DNA of 15,098 nucleotides. Source: Candidatus Gottesmanbacteria bacterium. GTDB lineage: Bacteria > Patescibacteriota > Microgenomatia > 2-02-FULL-39-11. The notes under the pieces were generated by a model that worked only from the letters and a program-made list of their open reading frames with translations, searched no databases and had not been told where the DNA came from. Where the stretch lies: positions 1-15,098 of the forward strand of contig JACQJU010000049.1 of assembly GCA_016204905.1 (NCBI GenBank). Direction: 5' to 3'. This document shows, piece by piece, positions 1 through 5,711 of this stretch; within the stretch, counting starts at the first letter, position 1; each line of letters begins with the position of its first letter. The position numbers were made by a program, and so were the translations under genes.

Positions 1-47
1 ACTTGGATTTTGACTTGGTTGGCCCAAGTCGCGCATCTTGGTTTGGG

Positions 48-299
48 CTATTCTCTAGGAGGCAAGAGACCTTCATGGCAACGATGCCACCAAATGTGGA
101 AAGCAATTCCCCACAAGATCCCATTGCCTATGTTCAGGACCGTTTTTGCTGTTTCAGTCCAGAAACCGAAGCCCAACGCAAGTGATAGGAGTGGAACAAT
201 TCCGCCTACCACAGCGCCCAGAATAAAGAAAAGGATGATCGTCCATCTCTTCTTCTTTACTCTCCTATCCCGCCAAGGAAATTCTTTTCGGGTTTCCAT
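48..299 (-). CDS. Small two-helix membrane protein, function unknown
   Basis: An 83-residue protein. A very basic N-terminus (KEFPWRDRRVKKKR) is followed by a hydrophobic segment at about residues 19-43, a short polar turn (TETAKT) and a second hydrophobic stretch (about 50-68), ending in a His/Trp-rich tail (FHIWWHRCHEGLL). The positive-inside rule puts the N-terminus in the cytoplasm. I chose the ATG at 299 because the mRNA just before it reads AGAGGAGAGG, a strong Shine-Dalgarno site with good spacing. An upstream in-frame ATG at 329 would add ten residues and has a poorly placed AGGA. It ends with TAG. No family is recognised. It stands alone, divergent from the next gene. Confidence 0.6.
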   Translation of the reverse strand: METRKEFPWRDRRVKKKRWTIILFFILGAVVGGIVPLLSLALGFGFWTETAKTVLNIGNGILWGIAFHIWWHRCHEGLLPPRE

Positions 300-367
300 C
301 AGTTCCTCTCCTCTTACCCGCTTAATCATCCCTTTCCTGATGACTTAAGAGGTATGAAAACTGCTAT

Positions 368-388
368 TTTGTCCTATAATTGGACAAA
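368..388. promoter_or_regulatory. Palindromic operator-like site over a -10 box
   Basis: Perfect 7-bp arms TTTGTCC and GGACAAA enclose 7 nt that begin with TATAAT (375-380), a plausible -10 box for the gene starting at 490. No good -35 is visible. Seven of the same arm positions on each side recur with identical spacing at 11731-11751. A site across a -10 box would suit a repressor, and the TrmB-family protein encoded just downstream is the obvious but unproven candidate. Confidence 0.5.
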
Positions 389-425
389 CTAAATCCAATA
401 TCTTATTATTAAATCAGCCTTTTGT

Positions 426-455
426 AAATCTGTTGTCCAGAATCTAAACAGATTT
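426..455 (+). other. Leader hairpin before the GxxExxY gene
   Basis: AAATCTGT (426-433) pairs exactly with ACAGATTT (448-455) around a 14-nt loop. The 13-nt string TTGTCCAGAATCT at 433-445 recurs at 2703-2715. It lies between the likely -10 box and the start codon at 490. No run of T follows, so it is not an obvious terminator. Confidence 0.4.
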
Positions 456-485
456 CATGCCAATTATTGCGAATAAGTAAGAAAA

Positions 486-509
486 GCGAATGAATGCTAA
501 TTTGCGAAT
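486..509. repeat. Left inverted repeat of the GxxExxY gene
   Basis: The order is GCGAAT, 2 nt, ATGCTAATT, TGCGAAT. The reverse complement of 917-945 has the same blocks in the same order: GCGAAT, 2 nt, ATGCTAATT, 5 nt, TGCGAAT. The start codon at 490 lies inside this block, so residues 1-7 are repeat-encoded. Another GCGAATA lies just upstream at about 469. Confidence 0.65.
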
Positions 510-930
510 AAAAGATATTATTTATCCTGAATTATCCTACACTCTAATGGGTTTACTTTATGGTGTACATAACTTGCTTGGCCCAAATTTTCAAGAAAAA
601 TACTATCAAAAAGCAATAGAAGCCCAACTAAAGCAAAATAATATTCCTTTTCAAAGAGAAATGTTGGTTCGCCTAAACATAAAGGGAATAAATTTAGGAC
701 GCTATTTTATTGACTTTGTTATTGATCAGAGAATAGCTTTGGAGGTCAAACGGCTTGATTTTTTTACTCGAAAGGAATGGCATCAAGTCATGGCTTACCT
801 GGACGCAGCCAAATTAAAACTGGGAATACTTGTAAATTTCTCGAAACCAAAGTTAGTTTATAAACGCATTCTAAATCCCAGAGTGAAACTTATTTCTGAT
901 TCGCAAATTCGCGATGATTCGCAAGTCTAA
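490..930 (+). CDS. GxxExxY family protein (PD-(D/E)XK-like fold)
   Basis: A 146-residue protein, close to the usual family length. The family signature appears as G31-PNFQ-E36-KYYQ, followed by AIEAQLKQNNIPFQRE, the typical stretch before the core. A nuclease-like core follows: D75 in FIDFVID, then E85-V-K87 in IALEVK, and the conserved helix EWHQVMAYLDAAKLKLGILVNF. This matches the Asp...Glu-x-Lys arrangement of PD-(D/E)XK enzymes. The family is common in CPR and Bacteroidetes genomes and has no firmly established role. No Shine-Dalgarno site is apparent. The C-terminus (SDSQIRDDSQV) is encoded by tandem ATTCGC-type repeat sequence, and both gene ends form an inverted repeat. The TrmB gene starts 15 nt after the stop, so the two are probably cotranscribed. 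Confidence 0.85.
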   Translation: MNANLRIKDIIYPELSYTLMGLLYGVHNLLGPNFQEKYYQKAIEAQLKQNNIPFQREMLVRLNIKGINLGRYFIDFVIDQRIALEVKRLDFFTRKEWHQVMAYLDAAKLKLGILVNFSKPKLVYKRILNPRVKLISDSQIRDDSQV

Positions 931-945
931 TTAGCATCTATTCGC
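917..945. repeat. Right inverted repeat of the GxxExxY gene
   Basis: ATTCGCA (917-923), AATTAGCAT (929-937) and ATTCGC (940-945) are the mirror image of 486-509. The block covers the stop codon of the GxxExxY gene and touches the ATG of the regulator at 946. Further ATTCGC copies at about 900 and 908 lie inside the coding end. Confidence 0.65.
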
Positions 946-1722
946 ATGAATAACAATATTATCAAAGATTTCCTTCTCAATCTCGGTCTAACACCCGAAG
1001 AATCGGCCATCTACTCGACCCTACTCGAAAAAGGCCCCCAGACAGTGCTGGAGATCTCCCGCAATAGCGGCCTGGATAGAACTGGCGTCTACCGTCATCT
1101 CGAAAAACTTCAAAGCCGAGGAATTATCGAAGAAATCATCGACGAAAATCGCAAAATGTACGCAGCCGCAGACATGAGTGCTTTGGAATTTCTAGTCAAA
1201 GAAAAAGAAAACCAAGTCCGCAAATTACAAGAGAGTTTACCCCTTATTGATAAAATTATTACCTCACGTGAGGGAGACCATCAACCCGGGACAAAGGTCT
1301 TATTTTATAGAGGCAAAGACGGCATCAAACAGCAAGTCTGGAATACCCTCCGTGCCGACAAAATTTGTCTCGGATATACCTATAGAAAACTTGGGGAACT
1401 CATCGGAGATTTTTACATCAGATGGCTCGACGAATGGGTAGCGCGCAAACTTCTTTTTAGGGATATCTACTCAGATGACTACTTAAAAAGTCTAAAAGTA
1501 CAGACGATCAATCCTCACATCCCTCCTGGGCATTTTGAATCTCGTTATATCTCCCCAGATGTTTTAAACATCAATCATCAATATGATATCTACAATGATG
1601 TCATCTCCATCTACAACTGGCACGAGGGAGAAGTTTTTGGCGTCGAAATCTACAATCAAAAAATAGCTGACATGCAGCGCCAACTTTTTGAAATAGTCTG
1701 GCAATCAGCAGAACCCAGATAA
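946..1722 (+). CDS. TrmB-family transcriptional regulator
   Basis: A 258-residue protein of the TrmB class. The N-terminal winged helix-turn-helix covers about residues 5-75: LLNLGLTPEESAIYSTLLEKGP, then ISRNSGLDRTGVYRHLEKLQSRGIIEE, with the wing at NRKMYAAAD. A charged coiled-coil linker (about 80-110, VKEKENQVRKLQESLPLIDKI) leads to a C-terminal domain (about 115-255) that resembles the phospholipase D-like effector domain of TrmB proteins but lacks a clear HKD motif. Such proteins bind palindromic DNA as dimers and sense sugars in archaea; the ligand here is unknown. The likely operon with the GxxExxY gene, and the palindrome at 368-388, suggest autoregulation. No ribosome site precedes the ATG, which directly abuts the repeat at 917-945. 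It converges on the gene ending at 1736 with only 13 nt between. Confidence 0.85.
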   Translation: MNNNIIKDFLLNLGLTPEESAIYSTLLEKGPQTVLEISRNSGLDRTGVYRHLEKLQSRGIIEEIIDENRKMYAAADMSALEFLVKEKENQVRKLQESLPLIDKIITSREGDHQPGTKVLFYRGKDGIKQQVWNTLRADKICLGYTYRKLGELIGDFYIRWLDEWVARKLLFRDIYSDDYLKSLKVQTINPHIPPGHFESRYISPDVLNINHQYDIYNDVISIYNWHEGEVFGVEIYNQKIADMQRQLFEIVWQSAEPR

Positions 1723-1735
1723 CCTCCTCATTCCT

Positions 1736-2302
1736 CTAATAATCCATCACCTTAATTTCTTCTAAAAGTTCTTCTACTCGCAATTTTTTTGCCCAATCTT
1801 TTATATAATTTATATCCAAATTCCCTTTCTGTACTTTCCAAATCCCTGCACAATCTCTCATATGCCTCTCACTTTTGATATCTTTACACCAGAGCAGTTT
1901 ATTCAATATCAGATCTTCAGGGCTTATAAGACTGACCTTTTGTCTGTCGACTAAAATCTCTCTTTTCCTTTGAAATTTACGCTTAAACTCACCACTTGGC
2001 GAAAGCCAAAAGTCGGTCTTTATACTACTTTGCGGATGTAATATGTTAAATGCAGTTGATTTAGCAATCGCCTGCCTTATTTGATATTTATCTACTATGT
2101 ATGATGAATCGAGTTCTGAGAACATCCCATCAAATAGTAGTATATCTTTTTCACCAGCTTCAATGACAAAATCGATATCATGAGTAGCCCTAGGATATCC
2201 GTAAAAAGCCACTGCAAAACTTCCAGTAAGAAGATAGGAAATCTTATATTTTTCCAAAAGATAAGCAAATCGAAGAAGAATGTCCCTTTGTCCTAAATCC
2301 AT
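1736..2302 (-). CDS. Nucleotidyltransferase-fold protein (AbiEii/DUF6036-like)
   Basis: A 188-residue protein of the minimal nucleotidyltransferase superfamily. It has the GS motif (LLTGSFAVAFYGYPRAT) followed at the expected distance by D-I-D (HDIDFVIE) and a third acidic strand (IKTDFWL), which together form the metal-binding triad. A helical C-terminal part follows (PEDLILNKLLWC, then RHMRDCAGIW), typical of AbiEii-type and related proteins. The ATG at 2302 lies 1 nt after the stop of the upstream 58-residue gene; a GTG at 2311 overlapping that stop would add MAK. This coupling shows a two-gene operon. Related pairs act as toxin-antitoxin or modification systems, but which applies here is inference. 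Stop codon TAG. Confidence 0.75.
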   Translation of the reverse strand: MDLGQRDILLRFAYLLEKYKISYLLTGSFAVAFYGYPRATHDIDFVIEAGEKDILLFDGMFSELDSSYIVDKYQIRQAIAKSTAFNILHPQSSIKTDFWLSPSGEFKRKFQRKREILVDRQKVSLISPEDLILNKLLWCKDIKSERHMRDCAGIWKVQKGNLDINYIKDWAKKLRVEELLEEIKVMDY

Positions 2303-2303
2303 T

Positions 2304-2480
2304 TTAGCCACTACGGAGTCTTTTTAATAATTCTTGCCTCACTCTTCTCTTTGTGGCTCTCTTCCCAAGTTGCTCTTTAATATTTAGGGTAGCAAGCTCT
2401 CGTGTAAGTTCGGATAATTTAAAAGCCTGCTCCAATCTTTCCTCCCCAGTCATTTTTCTCAGTATATCTACTTGATTCAT
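2304..2480 (-). CDS. Small partner protein of the nucleotidyltransferase
   Basis: A 58-residue, highly charged, mostly helical protein running from MNQVDILRKMTGEERLEQAF to RQELLKRLRSG. The central KLSELTRELA followed by a basic C-terminus ending in VRQELLKRLR is the layout of small proteins often found directly before nucleotidyltransferases of this type. That is recognition from general pattern, not from a named family. Its stop (2304-2306) sits 1 nt before the ATG of the enzyme gene, so translation is probably coupled. An internal ATG at 2453 (MTGEERL) is the alternative start. I chose 2480 because a TATTAT box lies exactly 7 nt upstream, which fits a leaderless mRNA. It may be the antitoxin or an adaptor. 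Confidence 0.7.
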   Translation of the reverse strand: MNQVDILRKMTGEERLEQAFKLSELTRELATLNIKEQLGKRATKRRVRQELLKRLRSG

Positions 2481-2487
2481 CTAGCAT

Positions 2488-2493
2488 ATAATA
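2488..2493 (-). promoter_or_regulatory. -10 box, leaderless start of the 58-aa gene
   Basis: The minus strand reads TATTAT, then 7 nt, then ATG (2480). Transcription starting about 7 nt after the -10 box would begin at or next to the start codon. No convincing -35 is present. Confidence 0.35.
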
Positions 2494-2524
2494 GCATATC
2501 TTAGCCCAAATTTTCCCCACAAAT

Positions 2525-2552
2525 TTGACTTTTGAATCTAATAACCTATAAT
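2525..2552 (+). promoter_or_regulatory. Sigma-70-type promoter of lipoprotein unit 1
   Basis: TTGACT (2525-2530), a 16-nt spacer and TATAAT (2547-2552) make a near-consensus housekeeping promoter. The predicted start at about 2559 leaves a ~225-nt leader before the ATG at 2783. Confidence 0.65.
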
Positions 2553-2607
2553 TCCTTTTGTTTAAACACCATTTTTGCTATCAGCAGCAATCTTCGGTGC
2601 TTTTACC

Positions 2608-2626
2608 TAGCTCTTTTACATGCCGC
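2608..2626 (+). repeat. Shared 19-nt leader element, copy 1
   Basis: TAGCTCTTTTACATGCCGC occurs exactly here and at 5712-5730. A diverged copy (13 of 17 positions) lies at 4492-4508. All three sit in leaders of the lipoprotein units, 130-160 nt before the first start codon. The function is unknown; an RNA element or a regulator site are both possible. Confidence 0.6.
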
Positions 2627-2635
2627 AACCTAATT

Positions 2636-2746
2636 TAGATTTTCAACCGAACTTTCTGAGGTAAAAATCTCGTCATTCTGGCCTGCCTGCCGGCAGGCAG
2701 GCTTGTCCAGAATCTTTTTATTCCAGGAAAATCGGTTGAAAGTCTG
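2636..2746 (+). ncRNA. Structured leader RNA of lipoprotein unit 1
   Basis: TTTCAACCGA (2641-2650) pairs exactly with TCGGTTGAAA (2732-2741), and five more outer pairs including two G-U extend the stem to 15 bp. The stem encloses 81 nt, of which about 38 are the palindromic repeat at 2675-2713. The 3' arm segment TCGGT (2732-2736) can instead pair with ACCGA (2747-2751), offering an alternative fold. The ribosome site GGAGGT follows 28 nt after the stem. Confidence 0.5.
2675..2713. repeat. REP-like palindrome inserted in leader 1
   Basis: A perfect 22-bp palindrome (2681-2702) built of CCTG/CAGG steps around a central CCGG is flanked by ATTCTG and CAGAAT with a few unpaired bases on the right. 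It is the kind of short dispersed palindrome common in CPR genomes. It sits inside the loop of the larger leader stem. Confidence 0.65.
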
Positions 2747-2782
2747 ACCGAGAAACTGATTTCTGATTCCCATGGAGGTCTC

Positions 2783-3265
2783 ATGTTCTACTTACGCACT
2801 AAGCGCGCCTTCGGCGCGCTCCTTATCTTTTCAATGCTCATCATAATAATGAGCGCAGCCTGCTTACCTACCCCACTGGCACGGCCTGCTACGAATACCC
2901 CGCCACCTCCCCGCCCGGAAGTAATCACCACTGTGGAAGCAACCGTGGTACCCTTTGCGGGTTCTACCCAAACGCCCGCCTGCCTACTCCGAAAGGAGGC
3001 TGGAATAACAGTGTGGGTAAACCTCCGCCAGGAACGACTTATCTTCGCTTTGCCCGATGGAAAGATCGTAGGTTACGCCTACGATCCAGGAAGCGATGAG
3101 TTGGTTTTTCTTTTCTTGGGGAAAGATCCCAATGCACAGGGAACCGAACTTGGTCGCGAACCTTTTGTCGAGGGAGAGAAAAGGTTTACTTATGAAAAGC
3201 GGGAAGCTAGACTCCTTTTTGAACGCTGCCCTGGCGGACAGGTATGGGGTACAGCTTATTCTTAA
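2783..3265 (+). CDS. Secreted lipoprotein, two-cysteine domain family, copy 1
   Basis: A 160-residue protein. A basic N-terminus (FYLRTKR) and hydrophobic core end in MSAAC, a slightly weak lipobox with Cys27 as the lipidated residue. A Pro/Thr-rich linker follows (about 28-65, TNTPPPPRPE and STQTPA). The mature domain starts at Cys67 and runs to Cys149 (ERCPGGQVWGTAY), with alternating short strands (ITVWVNL, RLIFAL, KIVGYAY, ELVFLFLG). It shares the Cys...Cys frame, 82-100 residues apart, with four other genes downstream. The GGAGGT ribosome site lies 4 nt before the ATG. Codons 7-13 (KRAFGAL) form a GC-rich hairpin that recurs in the next gene. The next gene starts 43 nt later in the same unit. 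The function is unknown; exposure on the cell surface is likely. Confidence 0.75.
   Translation: MFYLRTKRAFGALLIFSMLIIIMSAACLPTPLARPATNTPPPPRPEVITTVEATVVPFAGSTQTPACLLRKEAGITVWVNLRQERLIFALPDGKIVGYAYDPGSDELVFLFLGKDPNAQGTELGREPFVEGEKRFTYEKREARLLFERCPGGQVWGTAYS
2802..2820. repeat. GC-rich hairpin in signal-peptide codons, copy 1
   Basis: AGCGCGCC, TTC, GGCGCGCT: an 8-bp perfect stem starting 19 nt after the first base of the start codon. The same 19 nt occur at 3325-3343 in the following gene and are read in the same frame (KRAFGAL). Confidence 0.75.
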
Positions 3266-3308
3266 AGGTCGTCGAAATCATTCGATGCTTCTGACAAGGA
3301 GGATACTC

Positions 3309-4253
3309 ATGTTTTCCAATAATAAGCGCGCCTTCGGCGCGCTCGCACTGCTTCTGACTGCATTTATGGTCGCCTGCTGGAGCCCTCCAGCCACACCGCG
3401 GCCCATAACCCCTAAATTGCGACCATCGGTACGGCAAACTATAAGTGCAATTAAGACGGCTGTGCACGAAACGAGCACTGCCAACCGTGTCGGAACTCCA
3501 CCTGTGGTCCAAATCGGACCCGAGGAAACACGACCATCGCTAGGACAAAAACCCGCCTGCCCGCCGCCAAAAACCGATATTACGGATGCGAGTCTTCCAA
3601 CCAATCTCCAAGCCCGGCGGATGGGTGTCATTGAGGTTCCTTTCCCAAGGATAGTATACATTTTTACCAGTGATGGTCACATTTTCATGGCTGAGGAGGG
3701 AAAAAAACCAGAAGGTCTCCCACCTCTTACTCCTGGTGGACCCGCGCGAAGGCTGGAACTTCGCCAGGGTGGTCTCTATAAGGGACCTTATTGGTTCTTC
3801 TCTTGCAAAGAAGAACCGACGGTCGTATGGACTATCTTCCCGGCCTTTGCAGAGACGCCGACCCCGGTTCCTCATCAATCTGGTGTCTGCGAAATGCCAC
3901 ACACTGATATGGCAGGTAGACAATTACCTCCAGACACAGAGTGGACCGTTGCCGGTAGCAGCTTTCTCATACCGGTCAAGACCGGCGGATTTTATCGGGG
4001 AGTAGTTCTTTACGACGAGACTGGTAGCCACGTCGTTTGGTTCTATGTGCCAAATAGCATCACCACGAAGGGAGTATATATCGCAGACCTATACATGGAT
4101 GCGGACCTTCTGATTCCGGTAGAATTTAACATTCAGATAGATGGGATCCAAAGGTCGACCGAATGGATCTACCTTTACAGTTGCCTCGGTATTATATATA
4201 TCCGGGGTAATGTGGATCTCGCTCCTCTCCCGACTCCCACCCCTCCAGGGTAA
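3309..4253 (+). CDS. Secreted lipoprotein with two tandem two-cysteine domains
   Basis: A 314-residue protein. The signal peptide begins with NNKRAFGALALLLTAFM and ends in the lipobox MVAC (Cys23). A linker rich in Pro, Thr and charged residues follows (about 24-80). Domain 1 runs from Cys84 (PACPPPKTD) to Cys166 (YWFFSCKEEPTVVWTIF). A second Pro/Thr linker (AETPTPVPHQ) leads to domain 2, from Cys194 (GVCEMPHTD) to Cys292 (WIYLYSCLGIIYIRG). The tail is PLPTPTPPG. Both domains show aromatic-rich strands and a GGxY[KR]G segment (GGLYKG, GGFYRG), also present in the 4953 product (GGIYKG). I chose 3309 because AAGGAGGA lies 6-9 nt upstream and a signal peptide begins there; the open frame extends further upstream but lacks both. 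A terminator-like hairpin follows at 4291. The function is unknown. Confidence 0.8.
   Translation: MFSNNKRAFGALALLLTAFMVACWSPPATPRPITPKLRPSVRQTISAIKTAVHETSTANRVGTPPVVQIGPEETRPSLGQKPACPPPKTDITDASLPTNLQARRMGVIEVPFPRIVYIFTSDGHIFMAEEGKKPEGLPPLTPGGPARRLELRQGGLYKGPYWFFSCKEEPTVVWTIFPAFAETPTPVPHQSGVCEMPHTDMAGRQLPPDTEWTVAGSSFLIPVKTGGFYRGVVLYDETGSHVVWFYVPNSITTKGVYIADLYMDADLLIPVEFNIQIDGIQRSTEWIYLYSCLGIIYIRGNVDLAPLPTPTPPG
3325..3343. repeat. GC-rich hairpin in signal-peptide codons, copy 2
   Basis: Identical 19-nt hairpin to 2802-2820, here starting 16 nt after the first base of the start codon at 3309 and again encoding KRAFGAL. The surrounding codons differ between the two genes, so only this element is conserved exactly. 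Confidence 0.75.
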
Positions 4254-4290
4254 AAAATCGGTTAAAATTTATGCCAGCGCGGCATGAAGC

Positions 4291-4330
4291 TGTGCAGGTT
4301 GGTTACTTATAACCAAACCCAACCTACACA
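4291..4330 (+). terminator. Hairpin after lipoprotein unit 1
   Basis: TGTGCAGGTTGG pairs with CCAACCTACACA (one G-U), with an inner GGTTA/TAACC. Only a loose pyrimidine stretch (TCTTTCATC) follows, so termination is probable rather than certain. A smaller hairpin ATGCC/GGCAT lies before it at 4271-4285. Confidence 0.5.
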
Positions 4331-4375
4331 TCTTTCATCATCTTCGTCACCATAAATTCCCAACTTTACTTACCA

Positions 4376-4384
4376 TGGTATAAT
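4376..4384 (+). promoter_or_regulatory. Extended -10 promoter of lipoprotein unit 2
   Basis: TGG followed by TATAAT (4379-4384) is an extended -10 box; no -35 is seen. The predicted start near 4391 gives a ~257-nt leader before the ATG at 4648. Confidence 0.45.
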
Positions 4385-4453
4385 ACTATAGGTTTTCAAT
4401 GTCAATTTTATCCTATTGGGATAATCTCTGGCTTTTAAACTTTTGCATCGCCT

Positions 4454-4475
4454 CGCCGAAACCTCGGTGAAGGCG
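4454..4475. repeat. REP-like palindrome in leader 2
   Basis: CGCC/GGCG outer arms with an inner CCGA/TCGG. The sequence resembles the palindrome at 5736-5762 (shared CGCCG and GAAGGCGGG ends), so both seem to belong to one dispersed repeat family. Confidence 0.45.
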
Positions 4476-4491
4476 GGTTCTTTAACATACT

Positions 4492-4620
4492 GCACTTTTA
4501 TCTGTCGCATCTTGAATTTACGCCGAGAAATATGGGTTTGATCTCAAGAATTAAAATGAGCTCGAAACCAGAGACTCGGCGTAAGCACACCCGTGTTGTG
4601 CTAAATCCATACGCCGTGGC
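4492..4620 (+). ncRNA. Structured leader RNA of lipoprotein unit 2
   Basis: It begins with the diverged 17-nt leader element (GCACTTTTATCTGTCGC). Ten nt later TTACGCCGAG (4518-4527) pairs exactly with CTCGGCGTAA (4575-4584); inside, GGTTT and AAACC plus TCA and TGA form further pairs. A separate hairpin AGCACA/TGTGCT follows. The segment CGGCGTA (4577-4583) can alternatively pair with a second TACGCCG at 4610-4616, enclosing that hairpin. Two mutually exclusive stems just before a strong ribosome site are the hallmark of an RNA switch or attenuator. Confidence 0.5.
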
Positions 4621-4647
4621 TAATACCATTCATCCAGGAGGAATCCG

Positions 4648-4956
4648 ATGTATCGTTATCGCTATCTACTAACAGCCGTTGTCATGCTTATCCTAGCTTT
4701 TATCGTCATGACAGCGATCGTATCGGGCAGCCTTATAGGTCCCGCAGTTGCCCACCAGGGGCAAAATATGATGGGGAGTTCTCAGATGGAGAATTCAATT
4801 GAACTCCGACCATCATACGGATTGAGGGAATTACCCCCTCCCAAAGTCCCCGACTGCTTCGACGCTTCGTTTGGTATCCCCTTCGGGGTTGGGAATTCAT
4901 TCCCACCCTGCGATATCGACGGCAGACCGTACTATGGGGAAGGAATTCGTCCATGA
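4648..4956 (+). CDS. Small secreted or membrane-anchored protein
   Basis: A 102-residue protein. A basic start (MYRYRY) leads into a long hydrophobic segment (about 7-31), which could be a signal anchor or a cleaved signal peptide with a possible site after AVA (residue 35). The exported part is rich in Gly, Pro and Met, with two cysteines (C70 in VPDCFDASF, C88 in FPPCDIDG) only 18 residues apart, so it is not a clear copy of the two-cysteine domain of its neighbours. AGGAGG lies 6 nt before the ATG. The stop overlaps the next start as ATGA (4953-4956), so translation of the lipoprotein that follows is coupled. No family is recognised. It may assist or partner the lipoprotein. Confidence 0.7.
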   Translation: MYRYRYLLTAVVMLILAFIVMTAIVSGSLIGPAVAHQGQNMMGSSQMENSIELRPSYGLRELPPPKVPDCFDASFGIPFGVGNSFPPCDIDGRPYYGEGIRP

Positions 4957-5462
4957 AAAGGTCCTTTTGGATTTTGCTTGTAGCTCTAGCGATGATCACA
5001 GCCTGCGCTCAGGCTGAAGCAAAATCCGTTCCGACTCGCATCCCACGCAAACTGCCCGATCCGACCAAATTCGCCCAGCCGGAAAAAACACCGGCCCCGT
5101 GCTACGCACCCGCGATAGTGGCGGATGAACTAAAACATAACACGAATTGGTCTGTATGGCAGGAAGACATAAATCCTGTCGATTTGGGAAGAGGATGGTA
5201 TCTCGTCAGAGACAGCAAAGACAAAGTATCCCTCTTCTTTTCCAAAGCTGGACAGGCCGATGGAGGAATCTACAAAGGCCAATCAGGAAGACTGCAGAAA
5301 GACGAATCTACTAGGATCTCACTGTGGGTTGATGGGGATGGAATCCATGGATTTCTCTACGTATTTCAGTGCCCCGACGGGTCTCTGAAATACAACAAAG
5401 ATTTCCTCTGGACGATTTTCTCCCAACCTGTGGCTACCCCCACACGGGAGGATCCTATCTGA
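4953..5462 (+). CDS. Secreted lipoprotein, two-cysteine domain family
   Basis: A 169-residue protein. The signal peptide MKRSFWILLVALAM ends in the good lipobox ITAC (Cys18). A Lys/Pro/Thr linker (VPTRIPRKLPDPTKF) leads to a domain from Cys50 (PAPCYAPAI) to Cys140 (YVFQCPDGS). The segments TNWSVW, GGIYKG and the closing FLWTIF match the paralogue at 3309 (EWTV, GGLYKG, VVWTIF). It ends in a Pro/Thr tail (QPVATPTREDPI). The start overlaps the previous stop by 4 nt, with GAAGGA about 8 nt upstream. A strong terminator follows at 5490. Its role is unknown. The paired cysteines may form a disulphide outside the membrane. Confidence 0.8.
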   Translation: MKRSFWILLVALAMITACAQAEAKSVPTRIPRKLPDPTKFAQPEKTPAPCYAPAIVADELKHNTNWSVWQEDINPVDLGRGWYLVRDSKDKVSLFFSKAGQADGGIYKGQSGRLQKDESTRISLWVDGDGIHGFLYVFQCPDGSLKYNKDFLWTIFSQPVATPTREDPI

Positions 5463-5489
5463 TGGCGGAACAAAGGAGTGCAGTATCGC

Positions 5490-5537
5490 GGGGCGCGAGG
5501 GTGGTGTCCAACACCAACCTCGCGCCCCTTTTTTTTT
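5490..5537 (+). terminator. Strong Rho-independent terminator
   Basis: GGGGCGCGAGG (5490-5500) pairs with CCTCGCGCCCC (ending 5528); after a G-A mismatch the inner TGGTG pairs with CACCA. A run of eight T (5529-5536) follows. It ends unit 2, 28 nt after the stop of the 4953 gene. Confidence 0.93.
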
Positions 5538-5543
5538 ACCCCT

Positions 5544-5552
5544 ATGCTATAA
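5544..5552 (+). promoter_or_regulatory. Extended -10 promoter of lipoprotein unit 3
   Basis: TGC followed by TATAAT (5547-5552) is an extended -10 box directly after the terminator. The predicted start near 5559 gives a ~300-nt leader before the ATG at 5861. Confidence 0.5.
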
Positions 5553-5587
5553 TCTCCCAAAGCCATTTTAGCTTTTATTATCGATCT

Positions 5588-5632
5588 AAGGGCTCGTTCT
5601 TAAATAATCAGCATGATTATTTAGGATTACGG
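5588..5632. other. Compound hairpin in leader 3
   Basis: TAAATAATCA and TGATTATTTA pair perfectly around GCA (5601-5623). AAGGGC and GCCCTT form an outer stem. The inner stem is AT-rich. Confidence 0.6.
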
Positions 5633-5640
5633 CCCTTTAT

Positions 5641-5677
5641 GGCGGATCCAAAAGACTAGATTATTTTGGATTCCGCC
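5641..5677. other. Long hairpin in leader 3
   Basis: GGCGGATCCAAAA pairs with TTTTGGATTCCGCC, with 13 pairs and one bulged T, around a 10-nt loop. There is no run of T after it, so it is probably structural or a repeat element rather than a terminator. Confidence 0.6.
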
Positions 5678-5711
5678 CTAAACATTATTTGCATTGTTCT
5701 GATTGATAAAG

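Noticed and set aside
1..47. Terminator for the 48-299 gene
   Set aside because: Only a 6-bp GCCCAA/TTGGGC pairing and no T run on the minus strand.
3096..3308. Upstream in-frame extension of the 3309 lipoprotein
   Set aside because: It overlaps the 2783 gene, lacks a ribosome site and would bury the signal peptide; the AAGGAGGA site and signal peptide at 3309 decide the start.
3278..3923. Long open frames on the minus strand across the 3309 gene
   Set aside because: They are opposite-strand shadows of a GC-richer gene with a clear signal peptide and paralogues; no ribosome site or family motif.
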